Shown here one piece after another: positions 19,092 to 26,906 of a stretch of 43,710 bases of DNA (the stretch's first letter is position 1; every line of letters starts with the position of its first letter). The notes below the pieces were generated by a model. It was given only the letters and a program-made list of their open reading frames with translations. It made no database searches and was not told where the DNA came from. The DNA is from Sulfurimonas sp. (GTDB taxonomy: Bacteria > Campylobacterota > Campylobacteria > Campylobacterales > Sulfurimonadaceae): assembly GCA_027071075.1 (NCBI GenBank), contig JALSUU010000026.1, positions 1 to 43,710 on the forward strand, in the 5' to 3' direction. A program made the position numbers and the translations under genes.

Positions 19092-20030
19092 ATGACAAAA
19101 AAATTACTACTAAGTACAGTTGCAGCCTTAGCTCTAACTACAAGTTTATCTGCGGATTTTAGTTTCGGTGATATGTTCAAAGACATGAAAGATGGTATGA
19201 CTTCTATGAGTCATGATGCTAGAGATTCTGTTCAGTCTGGTGTTGATGGTGGTGTTGAAGTATCTAAGAGTGGTGAGCGTACTGTTACAAGTGTGAGTCA
19301 CGATGCAAAAGATAGTGCAATAAAATCAAGTGATGACCTTAAAACAAGTGAAATTGCTACTGTAAAATCTGGTTCAGATACAACGAGTGGTATCTCTAAA
19401 GATTTAAGAGACTCAACTATTGAAGTTGCTGAGGACTCTAAAGACTCTGTATCAAATACAACAAGAGATCTTAAAGATAGTTCAACTATGGCAACAAAAG
19501 ACTTTAAAGATTCAGCAGTTACAGTTTCACATGATGTAAATGATGCAACTAAAAATACATCAAACAATATGAATGACTCTACAAAGACTATCTCTAACAA
19601 CATTAATGACTCTGCGAAGACAACTTCAAATAATATGAATGACTCTACCAAGACAATTTCAAATAACATTAATGACTCTGCGAAGACAACTTCAAATAAC
19701 TTGAATGATAGTACAAAAACTACATCAAACAATATGAATGACTCTACAAAGACTATCTCTAACAATATCAACGACTCTGCGAAGACGACTTCAAATAATA
19801 TGAATGACTCTACTAAGACAATTTCAAACAATGCAAATGATAGCACAAAAACTATCTCTAACAATGCAAATGATAGCACAAAAACTATCTCTAACAATGC
19901 AAACGATAGCACTAAAACAGTTTCAAACAATGCAAATGATTCAACAAAGTCAGTTTCAAATAACATCAACTCTGATGATTACCAAGACTACTTAAGATTA
20001 AAAGCAAAGTATGAGAAAGGTGGGCTCTAG
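19092..20030 (+). CDS. Secreted hendecad (11-residue) repeat protein
   Basis: Signal peptide MTKKLLLSTVAALALTTSLSA; about 12 near-identical SNN(M/I/A/L)NDS(T/A)KT(I/T/V) units in the C-terminal half, degenerate 11-mers upstream, unique C-terminus DDYQDYLRLKAKYEKGGL. Confidence 0.9.
   Translation: MTKKLLLSTVAALALTTSLSADFSFGDMFKDMKDGMTSMSHDARDSVQSGVDGGVEVSKSGERTVTSVSHDAKDSAIKSSDDLKTSEIATVKSGSDTTSGISKDLRDSTIEVAEDSKDSVSNTTRDLKDSSTMATKDFKDSAVTVSHDVNDATKNTSNNMNDSTKTISNNINDSAKTTSNNMNDSTKTISNNINDSAKTTSNNLNDSTKTTSNNMNDSTKTISNNINDSAKTTSNNMNDSTKTISNNANDSTKTISNNANDSTKTISNNANDSTKTVSNNANDSTKSVSNNINSDDYQDYLRLKAKYEKGGL
19557..19965 (+). repeat. 33-bp tandem repeat array (11-aa units) with a 165-bp higher-order duplication
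   Basis: 33-bp units such as aacaatgcaaatgatagcacaaaaactatctct (two consecutive identical copies). The segment starting acatcaaacaatatgaatgactctacaaagactatctctaacaa occurs at 19557 and again at 19722, 165 bp = 5 units apart. Confidence 0.9.
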
Positions 20031-20053
20031 TCCTTCCTCTTCTCTTTAGTTTT

Positions 20054-20090
20054 TCTAATGCACAGCTCGTGCATTAGAACTTTTTTTTCT
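20054..20090 (+). terminator. Rho-independent terminator of the hendecad-repeat gene
   Basis: Perfect 10-bp stem TCTAATGCAC/GTGCATTAGA, loop AGCTC, followed by ac and then TTTTTTTTCT. Confidence 0.88.
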
Positions 20091-20234
20091 CACACTTCAA
20101 AACGCTCATCAATTTTTTATTACTTTCATCATATATCTTACTTAGAGACAAAATTCATTAGAGAGTCTACATTCTATCCATCAATTGGGTACAAGTTTAG
20201 AATGACGCTTTGAATGAGTTAGCTGTGCTATGCG

Positions 20235-20267
20235 ACAAAATAGGCTTGTATAAACAAACTATTTTGT
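20235..20267 (-). terminator. Candidate hairpin terminator at the 3' end of the split RND operon
   Basis: 9-bp inverted repeat ACAAAATAG/CTATTTTGT flanking the stop codon of the downstream RND half-gene; U tract weak. Confidence 0.4.
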
Positions 20268-22043
20268 AGGATTACCGTGATGTATTTCGGGTGGAACCTC
20301 TGTGACATCCATATGCTCTTCATCTTTTCCTTCTCCCTCTTTACAAATCATACCACCATTTTGAGGACAAATCGCATCTACTTTTGCCATTAGTACAGGT
20401 ATATAAAAAAGAGAGACAGCTGTTGATGCCATACTTCCAAAAATTAGAGCAATACCAAGACCACCGAAGATAGGATCTGTTGCGAGTAAGAGTGAGCCTA
20501 ATATAATTGCAACAGCAGTAAGCATAATCGGCTTAGAGCGTGTTGCTGTAGAGATTGCTATGGCACGATTTTTTTCTATACCACTCTCAATCAAAGACTT
20601 TGTAAAGTCTATAAGGAGTAGAGAACTTCTTGCACTAATTCCCATCAATGAGATAAATCCTATAAGAGAAGTTGCGGTAAGATAAAAATGCACTCCAGTG
20701 ATAAAGTGTAAAAATACAATATCAGTAATGTAGTGCCCAATAATAACACCGATGATGGATAAAAAGCTCCCCATAAGGACTATTCCACTTAAGGCAAAAG
20801 ATTTATAGTAAACAACCATCAATAGAAACATTAAAACAAGTGCAGAGATAAAAGCACCGCCAAGATCTCTAAAGGTATCAAGTGAGACTTTCATCTCACC
20901 ATCCCATCTCACAAGTATTTTTTCTCCTGTTTTCTTATGAACTAGAGCAAGGTCAAACATGTAAGTACTCGCTCCAGTAAGTCGCTTTACTTCAAAATCT
21001 TTCTCAAGCTTTTTTATTAGTATCTCTCTTGCGTCCATCAAAGGATAGACTTGAGAGACTAAATCACATTCAGCAGTTATAGAGACCTTATTATGCATAT
21101 TTTTCTTAAAAATAGTTGGATCAGCTACCGTCTCTTTAATATCTACAACCTCTCGAACAGGCACCATTATCCCTTGTTTATTTAGTAGCTTTAGCCGAGA
21201 GAGTTTTAACTCTAAATCCATTTTACTTGCTTCTTTAAGTGTCCGTGTTTTCTTATCTAAAGAGACAAAAATTGGAATTTGATCTTGTTGTTGTATAGAG
21301 TTTTTTGTAGCGACCACACTCCCTTTAAAAGCCATGTAAAGTATTTTACTTACCTGATCTACTCCAAGACTTGAATTTATAATTTTTTCCACATTTGGGA
21401 TAATCTCATATTTTGTATAAATATCATCTTGCATAATATCTATATCTACTAATCCCTCTGTCTCTTTAAATGATTGTTCTACTGTGTGTGATGTTTGTCT
21501 TAAAAGAAGAGTATCTTTTCCGTAGAGATTTACAACTATTGTAGCAAAAGTTGGAGGACCGGAGGGCATCTCTACAAATTTTATTGATGTATCTTTATAA
21601 AGATGTTCACACTGGTTTTGAATTACTGGACGAAGTCTATGAACCATCATATAAGATGGCTCGTCTCGTTCATGTTTATCTGTTAGATTTATAACCATTT
21701 CTGCTTGATTTTTCAGTGACTTAAATGCACTCCCTTTCACGAGCCCTGCATAATCAAGTGGAGCACCTTGCCCTAAAAATATCTCTATATTTTTAATAGA
21801 TTCTTCTTGTTTTAAAACTTTTGCCACACACTCTGTAACTTCTCTTGTTTGCTTAATAGTTGAATTTGTAGCAGTGTCAACATAGATACTATAAGTGTTC
21901 GCACTCTTTCCTGGGAGCATTTTTGCTAAAACCATTTTTGTTGGTATCATGGCTATAGCAAAGATTAAAAAACCTAAAACTATAAAACCTACTTTTCTTT
22001 GTGCTTTTTTGGAACTTACAATTTTATATATTCTCTCTTCCAT
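20259..22043 (-). CDS. RND (AcrB-family) permease, C-terminal half
   Basis: TM7 followed by porter-like domain and TM block with SLMGISARSSLLLIDF and RSKPIMLTAVAIILG motifs of the AcrB C-terminal half. Own SD (AAAGGGA) before ATG at 22043. Confidence 0.85.
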   Translation of the reverse strand: MEERIYKIVSSKKAQRKVGFIVLGFLIFAIAMIPTKMVLAKMLPGKSANTYSIYVDTATNSTIKQTREVTECVAKVLKQEESIKNIEIFLGQGAPLDYAGLVKGSAFKSLKNQAEMVINLTDKHERDEPSYMMVHRLRPVIQNQCEHLYKDTSIKFVEMPSGPPTFATIVVNLYGKDTLLLRQTSHTVEQSFKETEGLVDIDIMQDDIYTKYEIIPNVEKIINSSLGVDQVSKILYMAFKGSVVATKNSIQQQDQIPIFVSLDKKTRTLKEASKMDLELKLSRLKLLNKQGIMVPVREVVDIKETVADPTIFKKNMHNKVSITAECDLVSQVYPLMDAREILIKKLEKDFEVKRLTGASTYMFDLALVHKKTGEKILVRWDGEMKVSLDTFRDLGGAFISALVLMFLLMVVYYKSFALSGIVLMGSFLSIIGVIIGHYITDIVFLHFITGVHFYLTATSLIGFISLMGISARSSLLLIDFTKSLIESGIEKNRAIAISTATRSKPIMLTAVAIILGSLLLATDPIFGGLGIALIFGSMASTAVSLFYIPVLMAKVDAICPQNGGMICKEGEGKDEEHMDVTEVPPEIHHGNPTK

Positions 22044-23626
22044 TAATGCGTCCCTTTAGAGCGTTTTATCAGTTTTCGAGCTAAAAATGGTGCAAATACA
22101 TAGGCTACAAAGAGTGATACAGCCAAAGCAACAGGTACATTAAGCGGTATTGGTAGCATAAACTGTCCCATCATACCACCAACAAAAGCCATTGGAATCA
22201 TGGTAAGCATAATGGCAATAGTTGCAATATTTGTGGAAGGACCTATCTCATCAGTTGCTTCGATGACTATTCTGTCAAAACTATGATGTTGAGTCTCTTT
22301 TAAGTGCATACGCCTATGAATATTTTCAATCACAATAATAGCGTCATCAACAATGAGACCCAAAGAGAGCAAGAAAGCAAAGAGCGTAATACGGTTGATA
22401 GTTTGATCGGTTAAAAAAGCGATGAAAAGAGTAGCCGCTAAAATCATAGGTACTGCAATAGTTACAACCAAAGACTCTCTCCAGCCTAAAAATGGGATAA
22501 GTATAAAAGAGATAATAGCAATAGTCAGAACTAAGTGATGGACAAGTTCATTTACAGCCTCATTTGCGCGTTCACCATAATTTCGAGTTATTATATATCC
22601 TAGTCCAAATTTTTCCAATGCATCATTGTTTTCTTCTAAGGTTTTGATTACTTTTTCTGCAAGATGAACAGCATTTGTCCCCTTAAGTTTTGAAATAGTC
22701 ATCGTTACTTGATCTTCATTTTGAGAGAAAGGTTGCCCATCGGCTTTGTAAGAGATAAGGGCTTCTTGAAAGTTTTGAATATCATAAAAGTATTCAACTT
22801 TTGCAAGGTCTTTGAGGTAAATGAGTGAACCCATATATTTTGCAATTATTAAGTTTTGTAAATCTTCTATAGAGTTTATTGCATTCTTTACCCCAAAAAC
22901 AACTAAACGATTGTTTTCTGTTGGCAAATCCACCTCAGGAGCATTTTTAGCAATAGCCTGTATCGAGTGAACAACTTGACCTATGGAGATATGATATGCA
23001 GAGAGTTTATCCAAATCGAGTAAAACATTAAACTGTGGATGCTTTGCACCCTTAAGTGTTGTTTTTGAGATATCTTCAATGGCATTGATATCTTGCTGAA
23101 TATCTTTTATCAGCTTATAGAGTTTAATATGATCAATCCCTAAATCTTTTTTCTTATAAAAAGCAACAGTTACAATAGGAACATCTATATCTATATCAAA
23201 AGGCTTCACAATTGGCATCATCGCCCCATCTGGAGTTGAGTCCATATTTTGCATCACTTTATCATAAAGTTTTAGATTTGAGCTCTCTCTATCTTCGCCT
23301 ATTTTATACTGAACATTGAGCATACCTACATTATTCATCGCAGTAGAGTAGATATCTTTGACACCCTTTATCTCACTGATGCGTCGCTCAAGAGGTTTTA
23401 GGATGGCATTATTTATCTCATCAGGAGATGCTCCTGGCATTGGTACTATGATAGAACCACCACTTACCGCAATTTGAGGATCCTCTTCACGAGGCATAAC
23501 CTCTAAAGAGATATATCCAAGTGCTAAAATAGCAAAGGCTAAAATAGCAGTTAGAGGATTATTTAAAAAATTTCTTGCAAGAATACCTGCAATATTATGT
23601 AATTTGAGTTCAGAATTATCAGCCAT
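22043..23626 (-). CDS. RND (AcrB-family) permease, N-terminal half
   Basis: NPLTAILAFAILALGYISLEVMPREEDPQ start and LSLGLIVDDAIIVIENI motif (TM4 region); ends after the sixth TM at ARKLIKRSKGTH. TAATG stop/start overlap with the C-terminal half. Confidence 0.87.
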   Translation of the reverse strand: MADNSELKLHNIAGILARNFLNNPLTAILAFAILALGYISLEVMPREEDPQIAVSGGSIIVPMPGASPDEINNAILKPLERRISEIKGVKDIYSTAMNNVGMLNVQYKIGEDRESSNLKLYDKVMQNMDSTPDGAMMPIVKPFDIDIDVPIVTVAFYKKKDLGIDHIKLYKLIKDIQQDINAIEDISKTTLKGAKHPQFNVLLDLDKLSAYHISIGQVVHSIQAIAKNAPEVDLPTENNRLVVFGVKNAINSIEDLQNLIIAKYMGSLIYLKDLAKVEYFYDIQNFQEALISYKADGQPFSQNEDQVTMTISKLKGTNAVHLAEKVIKTLEENNDALEKFGLGYIITRNYGERANEAVNELVHHLVLTIAIISFILIPFLGWRESLVVTIAVPMILAATLFIAFLTDQTINRITLFAFLLSLGLIVDDAIIVIENIHRRMHLKETQHHSFDRIVIEATDEIGPSTNIATIAIMLTMIPMAFVGGMMGQFMLPIPLNVPVALAVSLFVAYVFAPFLARKLIKRSKGTH

Positions 23627-23801
23627 TATTATATTTTCCCATTATTTTCCCTTTTCAACTATTCATTTTATATCATTGTCTCTAAAATAATCCCTAAGTT
23701 ATTTCGTATTCCCATAATAAAGTAATATCTTTACATATTTACACATCTTCTAAAAAAATAGTGCTAAATAGTTCTCTTCTCAACAAGCTATATTCAAACT
23801 A

Positions 23802-24461
23802 TTGTTATCCTTACTCACGCAAATGCTTAAAAAGGGAATATATATGAAAAAAAATGCTCTATTTCTTATCTTACTTGTTGCAATGAGTCTTAATCTCTAT
23901 GCTAAAAATATCGATGCTTCTTTACTAGAAAAGGAAAATGGTCTCACTTATGAAAAAAAAGTGCGAACTCCTTTTACAGGAAATGCCTACTACTTTTTCA
24001 AAAGTGGTAAAACAAAAAAAGTGGTACCCTACTATAAAGGTAAAATAGATGGACGACTGACAGAGTGGCGTGAAAACGGCAGTGTGAAAACAGTCGCTTA
24101 TTTTCGTGCTGGAAAACAAGATGGAGAATACATAGGTAGCTATTCAAATGGTAAAAAGTCTATTGTCGCTTACTATAGGAATGGCAAACAAGATGGTGAA
24201 GTTGCAACCTGGTATAAAAATGGTAAGAAAAAAAGTTCTGCTTACTTTAAAAATAATGTAGAAGATGGTGAGTCAAAAACTTGGTACTCAAACGGAAAGC
24301 TTAAATCACAATCATTCTATACAAATGGAAAAAAAGTAGGAATTTTTAAAGAGTGGTATCCAAATGGTCAACTCTCAGCCAAAGCAGAATATAATGACAA
24401 CAAAATTTTTGGTGCACCTCAATTTTGGAAAAAAGATGGTTCAATTATTGCTACAAAGTAA
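23802..24461 (+). CDS. Secreted YwqK-type (MORN-variant) repeat protein
   Basis: Repeated WY(K/S/P)NG(K/Q)xKSxxYFxN motifs. Likely true start ATG 23844 (MKKNALFLILLVAMSLNLYA signal peptide). Confidence 0.82.
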   Translation: MLSLLTQMLKKGIYMKKNALFLILLVAMSLNLYAKNIDASLLEKENGLTYEKKVRTPFTGNAYYFFKSGKTKKVVPYYKGKIDGRLTEWRENGSVKTVAYFRAGKQDGEYIGSYSNGKKSIVAYYRNGKQDGEVATWYKNGKKKSSAYFKNNVEDGESKTWYSNGKLKSQSFYTNGKKVGIFKEWYPNGQLSAKAEYNDNKIFGAPQFWKKDGSIIATK

Positions 24462-24490
24462 TTAAATAATTTACTTTTAATTAGACATTT

Positions 24491-24512
24491 ATAGGGTACA
24501 ATTTTACCCTAT
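24491..24512. promoter_or_regulatory. 8-bp inverted repeat ATAGGGTA-caattt-TACCCTAT upstream of the stator-like operon
   Basis: Perfect 8-bp arms, 6-nt spacer, ending 18 bp before the ATG at 24531; contains TACAAT (24497-24502), a possible -10 element. Confidence 0.45.
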
Positions 24513-24530
24513 TAAATGAGAGGATGAGCA

Positions 24531-25628
24531 ATGCCACAAAACAAAAAATCCCCCCTATGTTTCGCTAACTTTATAGTTATCACACTTATCCCTATAAGTT
24601 TTTTCATCACAATGATTTTTGGATACCTAGGCGTTATTCCTCTGCATGTACCTGTTCACTCACTCGGTGTCATTGGTTTCATACTTTTTATCTTTTTACT
24701 TTTTACAAAACACAATGCGAACTACTCCGTATGTAATATGCGAGCAACACTTACAGATCTTGAAAGCGCTTTAGAGACAGAGTTACAAAAAAACTCTCTA
24801 AGTATAGATAATGAAGCAAAATCTATTTTAGATATTAAAAAATTTCTAAACCAATACTATAAAGATGTGAGAAATGATAACTTTGTCTCTGTTGCATCAT
24901 CTATCTTCCCTATGCTTGGAATTTTAGGAACTTTTGTTGCCATTGCTATCTCTATGCCTAACTTTTCGGTAACCGATACCGAAGCACTTGACCATGAAAT
25001 ATCACTTCTTTTAAGTGGCGTTGGCTCTGCCTTTTTTGCATCAATCTATGGAATCCTTCTCTCTCTTATCTGGACCTACTTTGAAAAAAGAGGACTGAGT
25101 AAAATAGATTTCTACTTCTCTTCTATCATTGCCGACTTTAGCGCACTTGTTTGGAGTCAAGAAGAGCTTACTATTCATAAGTATGTACAACACGATATTC
25201 AAGAGAATAAGTTTATTGATGCACTTAAAGAGACTTTTAATATTCACTTTTTAAAAGAGATAAACGAACAACACCTCGCTAATTTTGCACTTATCTCAGG
25301 GAACCTACAAGAGAGTTCCAAAGAGCTCCAAAAAGCACTCCATGAAATGGATAGAAGTACTTCAGCACTTGATGCACAAAACAACATCAATCAAGTCATA
25401 TCTGAGTTTACTCAAGCAACACACTCTTTTGAGAAGACTACAAAAGTTTTTAGTGCACAACTCAACAACTCTCTTAACCGTACCTTTGAGAAGATAGATA
25501 CAGAAGTGGGTGAGATAGTGATAAAGCTTGCAGACTTTGCAACACATGTCTCTCAAGAGAGTAAAGAGGTTCAAGATTCTATATCAAAGTACCACAATAT
25601 GGTTGCAAACCATGTCAAAATCAAGTAG
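24531..25628 (+). CDS. MotA/TolQ/ExbB-family proton channel subunit (non-flagellar, ZorA-like layout)
   Basis: Two N-terminal TMs, cytoplasmic segment, then FVSVASSIFPMLGILGTFVAIAISMPNF and LLSGVGSAFFASIYGILLSLIWTYFEKR (TM3/TM4 signature of MotA/ExbB), followed by a roughly 170-aa helical cytoplasmic tail. Confidence 0.88.
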   Translation: MPQNKKSPLCFANFIVITLIPISFFITMIFGYLGVIPLHVPVHSLGVIGFILFIFLLFTKHNANYSVCNMRATLTDLESALETELQKNSLSIDNEAKSILDIKKFLNQYYKDVRNDNFVSVASSIFPMLGILGTFVAIAISMPNFSVTDTEALDHEISLLLSGVGSAFFASIYGILLSLIWTYFEKRGLSKIDFYFSSIIADFSALVWSQEELTIHKYVQHDIQENKFIDALKETFNIHFLKEINEQHLANFALISGNLQESSKELQKALHEMDRSTSALDAQNNINQVISEFTQATHSFEKTTKVFSAQLNNSLNRTFEKIDTEVGEIVIKLADFATHVSQESKEVQDSISKYHNMVANHVKIK

Positions 25629-25636
25629 AAAAAGTA

Positions 25637-26752
25637 ATGTTTTACAACAATAAAAAGAATGAAGAGACAAACTTTTGGCTCTCTTATGCCGATTTGATGG
25701 CTGGACTCCTCTTTGTATTTATTCTCTTAATCGGTGCTATTGTTGTAAAGTCTACTGTTTTAAAATCAAACCTAAACTCCAAAGAGAACTCTTTAGAAAA
25801 CTCTTTGAGTATGCTTCTGCTTCGTGACAAGGAGGTGCAAAAGCTCAAAAGGCTTTTGGCTCAAAGGAGTCAAGAACTAAATAGTACAAAAGATGCACTC
25901 CTTATCTCAAAAAATGCTTTTAAACTTAAAACGGAAGAGCTAGTAAACCTCAACAACATTCTGCTCTCTCAAAATATGAAAATAGATGACTTTAACAATA
26001 AAATCATTATTATGCAAAATTTACTCGATGAATCAAATGCAACACTTGCAGAAAAAAACAATAAACTTCAAAATTATAAAAACAAAGTTCTCATCCTTTC
26101 AAATAACCTTACCGCAAAAGAGGATACCCTCAAACTCAAAGATGAGAAGCTACTTACACTTTTGAGAACCATAGAAGCAAAAGAGACAAAGTATGATGCA
26201 CTGATAGCAAAGCTTCAAGCACAAAAAGCAAAAATTAAAAGTCTCACGGGCATAAAAATAAAAGTCATCGCTGAGCTAAAACAGAGTCTTGGAAAAAATG
26301 TAGAGATTGATACAAAGAGTGGTAGTATGCGTCTTAGCTCTAACATACTTTTTGATAAAGGGAGTGCAGAGCTGAAGGAGTCCTCTAAAAAAGAGCTTAA
26401 AAAAGTTTTTATAAACTATATAGGAGCACTTACCTCTAATAGAAACATAAAAGATCATATTGAGCGTATAGTCATAGAGGGTCATACAGATAGTGATGGT
26501 GGGTATCTTTTAAACCTTAACCTCTCACAAAAGAGGGCCTATGCTGTTATGAATTATCTTCTCACACTTGACTTTACTAAGAAAAACAAGATAAAGCCTC
26601 TTCTCGTTGCGAGTGGAAGATCTTATCTTGATGCAATCTATGACAAAGATGGCAAAGAGGATAAAGAGGCATCAAGAAGAATAGAGATAAAGTTCAGACT
26701 TAAAAATGATGATGCAATGAACCAAATAGAGAAGATACTCGACTATGAATAA
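25637..26752 (+). CDS. MotB/OmpA-family stator subunit with extended coiled coil
   Basis: N-terminal NFWLSYADLMAGLLFVFILLIGAIVV (MotB-like TM with ion-pathway Asp), about 150 aa of coiled coil, C-terminal OmpA domain (ILFDKGSAELKESSKKEL ... IVIEGHTDSDGG...NLNLSQKRAYAVMNYL...ASRRIEIKF). Confidence 0.88.
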   Translation: MFYNNKKNEETNFWLSYADLMAGLLFVFILLIGAIVVKSTVLKSNLNSKENSLENSLSMLLLRDKEVQKLKRLLAQRSQELNSTKDALLISKNAFKLKTEELVNLNNILLSQNMKIDDFNNKIIIMQNLLDESNATLAEKNNKLQNYKNKVLILSNNLTAKEDTLKLKDEKLLTLLRTIEAKETKYDALIAKLQAQKAKIKSLTGIKIKVIAELKQSLGKNVEIDTKSGSMRLSSNILFDKGSAELKESSKKELKKVFINYIGALTSNRNIKDHIERIVIEGHTDSDGGYLLNLNLSQKRAYAVMNYLLTLDFTKKNKIKPLLVASGRSYLDAIYDKDGKEDKEASRRIEIKFRLKNDDAMNQIEKILDYE

Positions 26753-26906
26753 CTTTGAGCCAAAGTATATCAAACTAGCTTCTTCATATCTCAGTGAGAA
26801 GCTGGGTCAATTACATATCTCTAAAGAGGAAACAATCGAAGAAGAGAGAGTAGAGAAAAAAGAGGTCTCAAGGTTTCAGAAGATTGTTGCAACTATTTTT
26901 AAATAA
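26745..26906 (+). CDS. Small 53-aa hypothetical protein translationally coupled to the OmpA-like gene
   Basis: Not in the ORF list. ATGAATAA overlap with the upstream stop; reads MNNFEPKYIKLASSYLSEKLGQLHISKEETIEEERVEKKEVSRFQKIVATIFK*. Confidence 0.6.
   Translation: MNNFEPKYIKLASSYLSEKLGQLHISKEETIEEERVEKKEVSRFQKIVATIFK

Noticed and set aside
19298-19969. 223-aa minus-strand ORF opposite the hendecad gene
   Set aside because: Shadow of the repetitive coding strand: the repeat lacks antisense stops, the ORF has no signal or SD, and the sense ORF has signal peptide and terminator.
23802-24461. Toxin-antitoxin module (YwqK family is sometimes labelled antitoxin)
   Set aside because: Secreted protein with no adjacent toxin-like ORF; the label comes from automated annotation of the repeat family.
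24531-26752. Complete Zorya phage-defence system
   Set aside because: Only ZorA/ZorB-like subunits are present. The tail is shorter than I expect for ZorA and there is no ZorC/D/E; neighbours are an AMIN protein and a YwqK protein.
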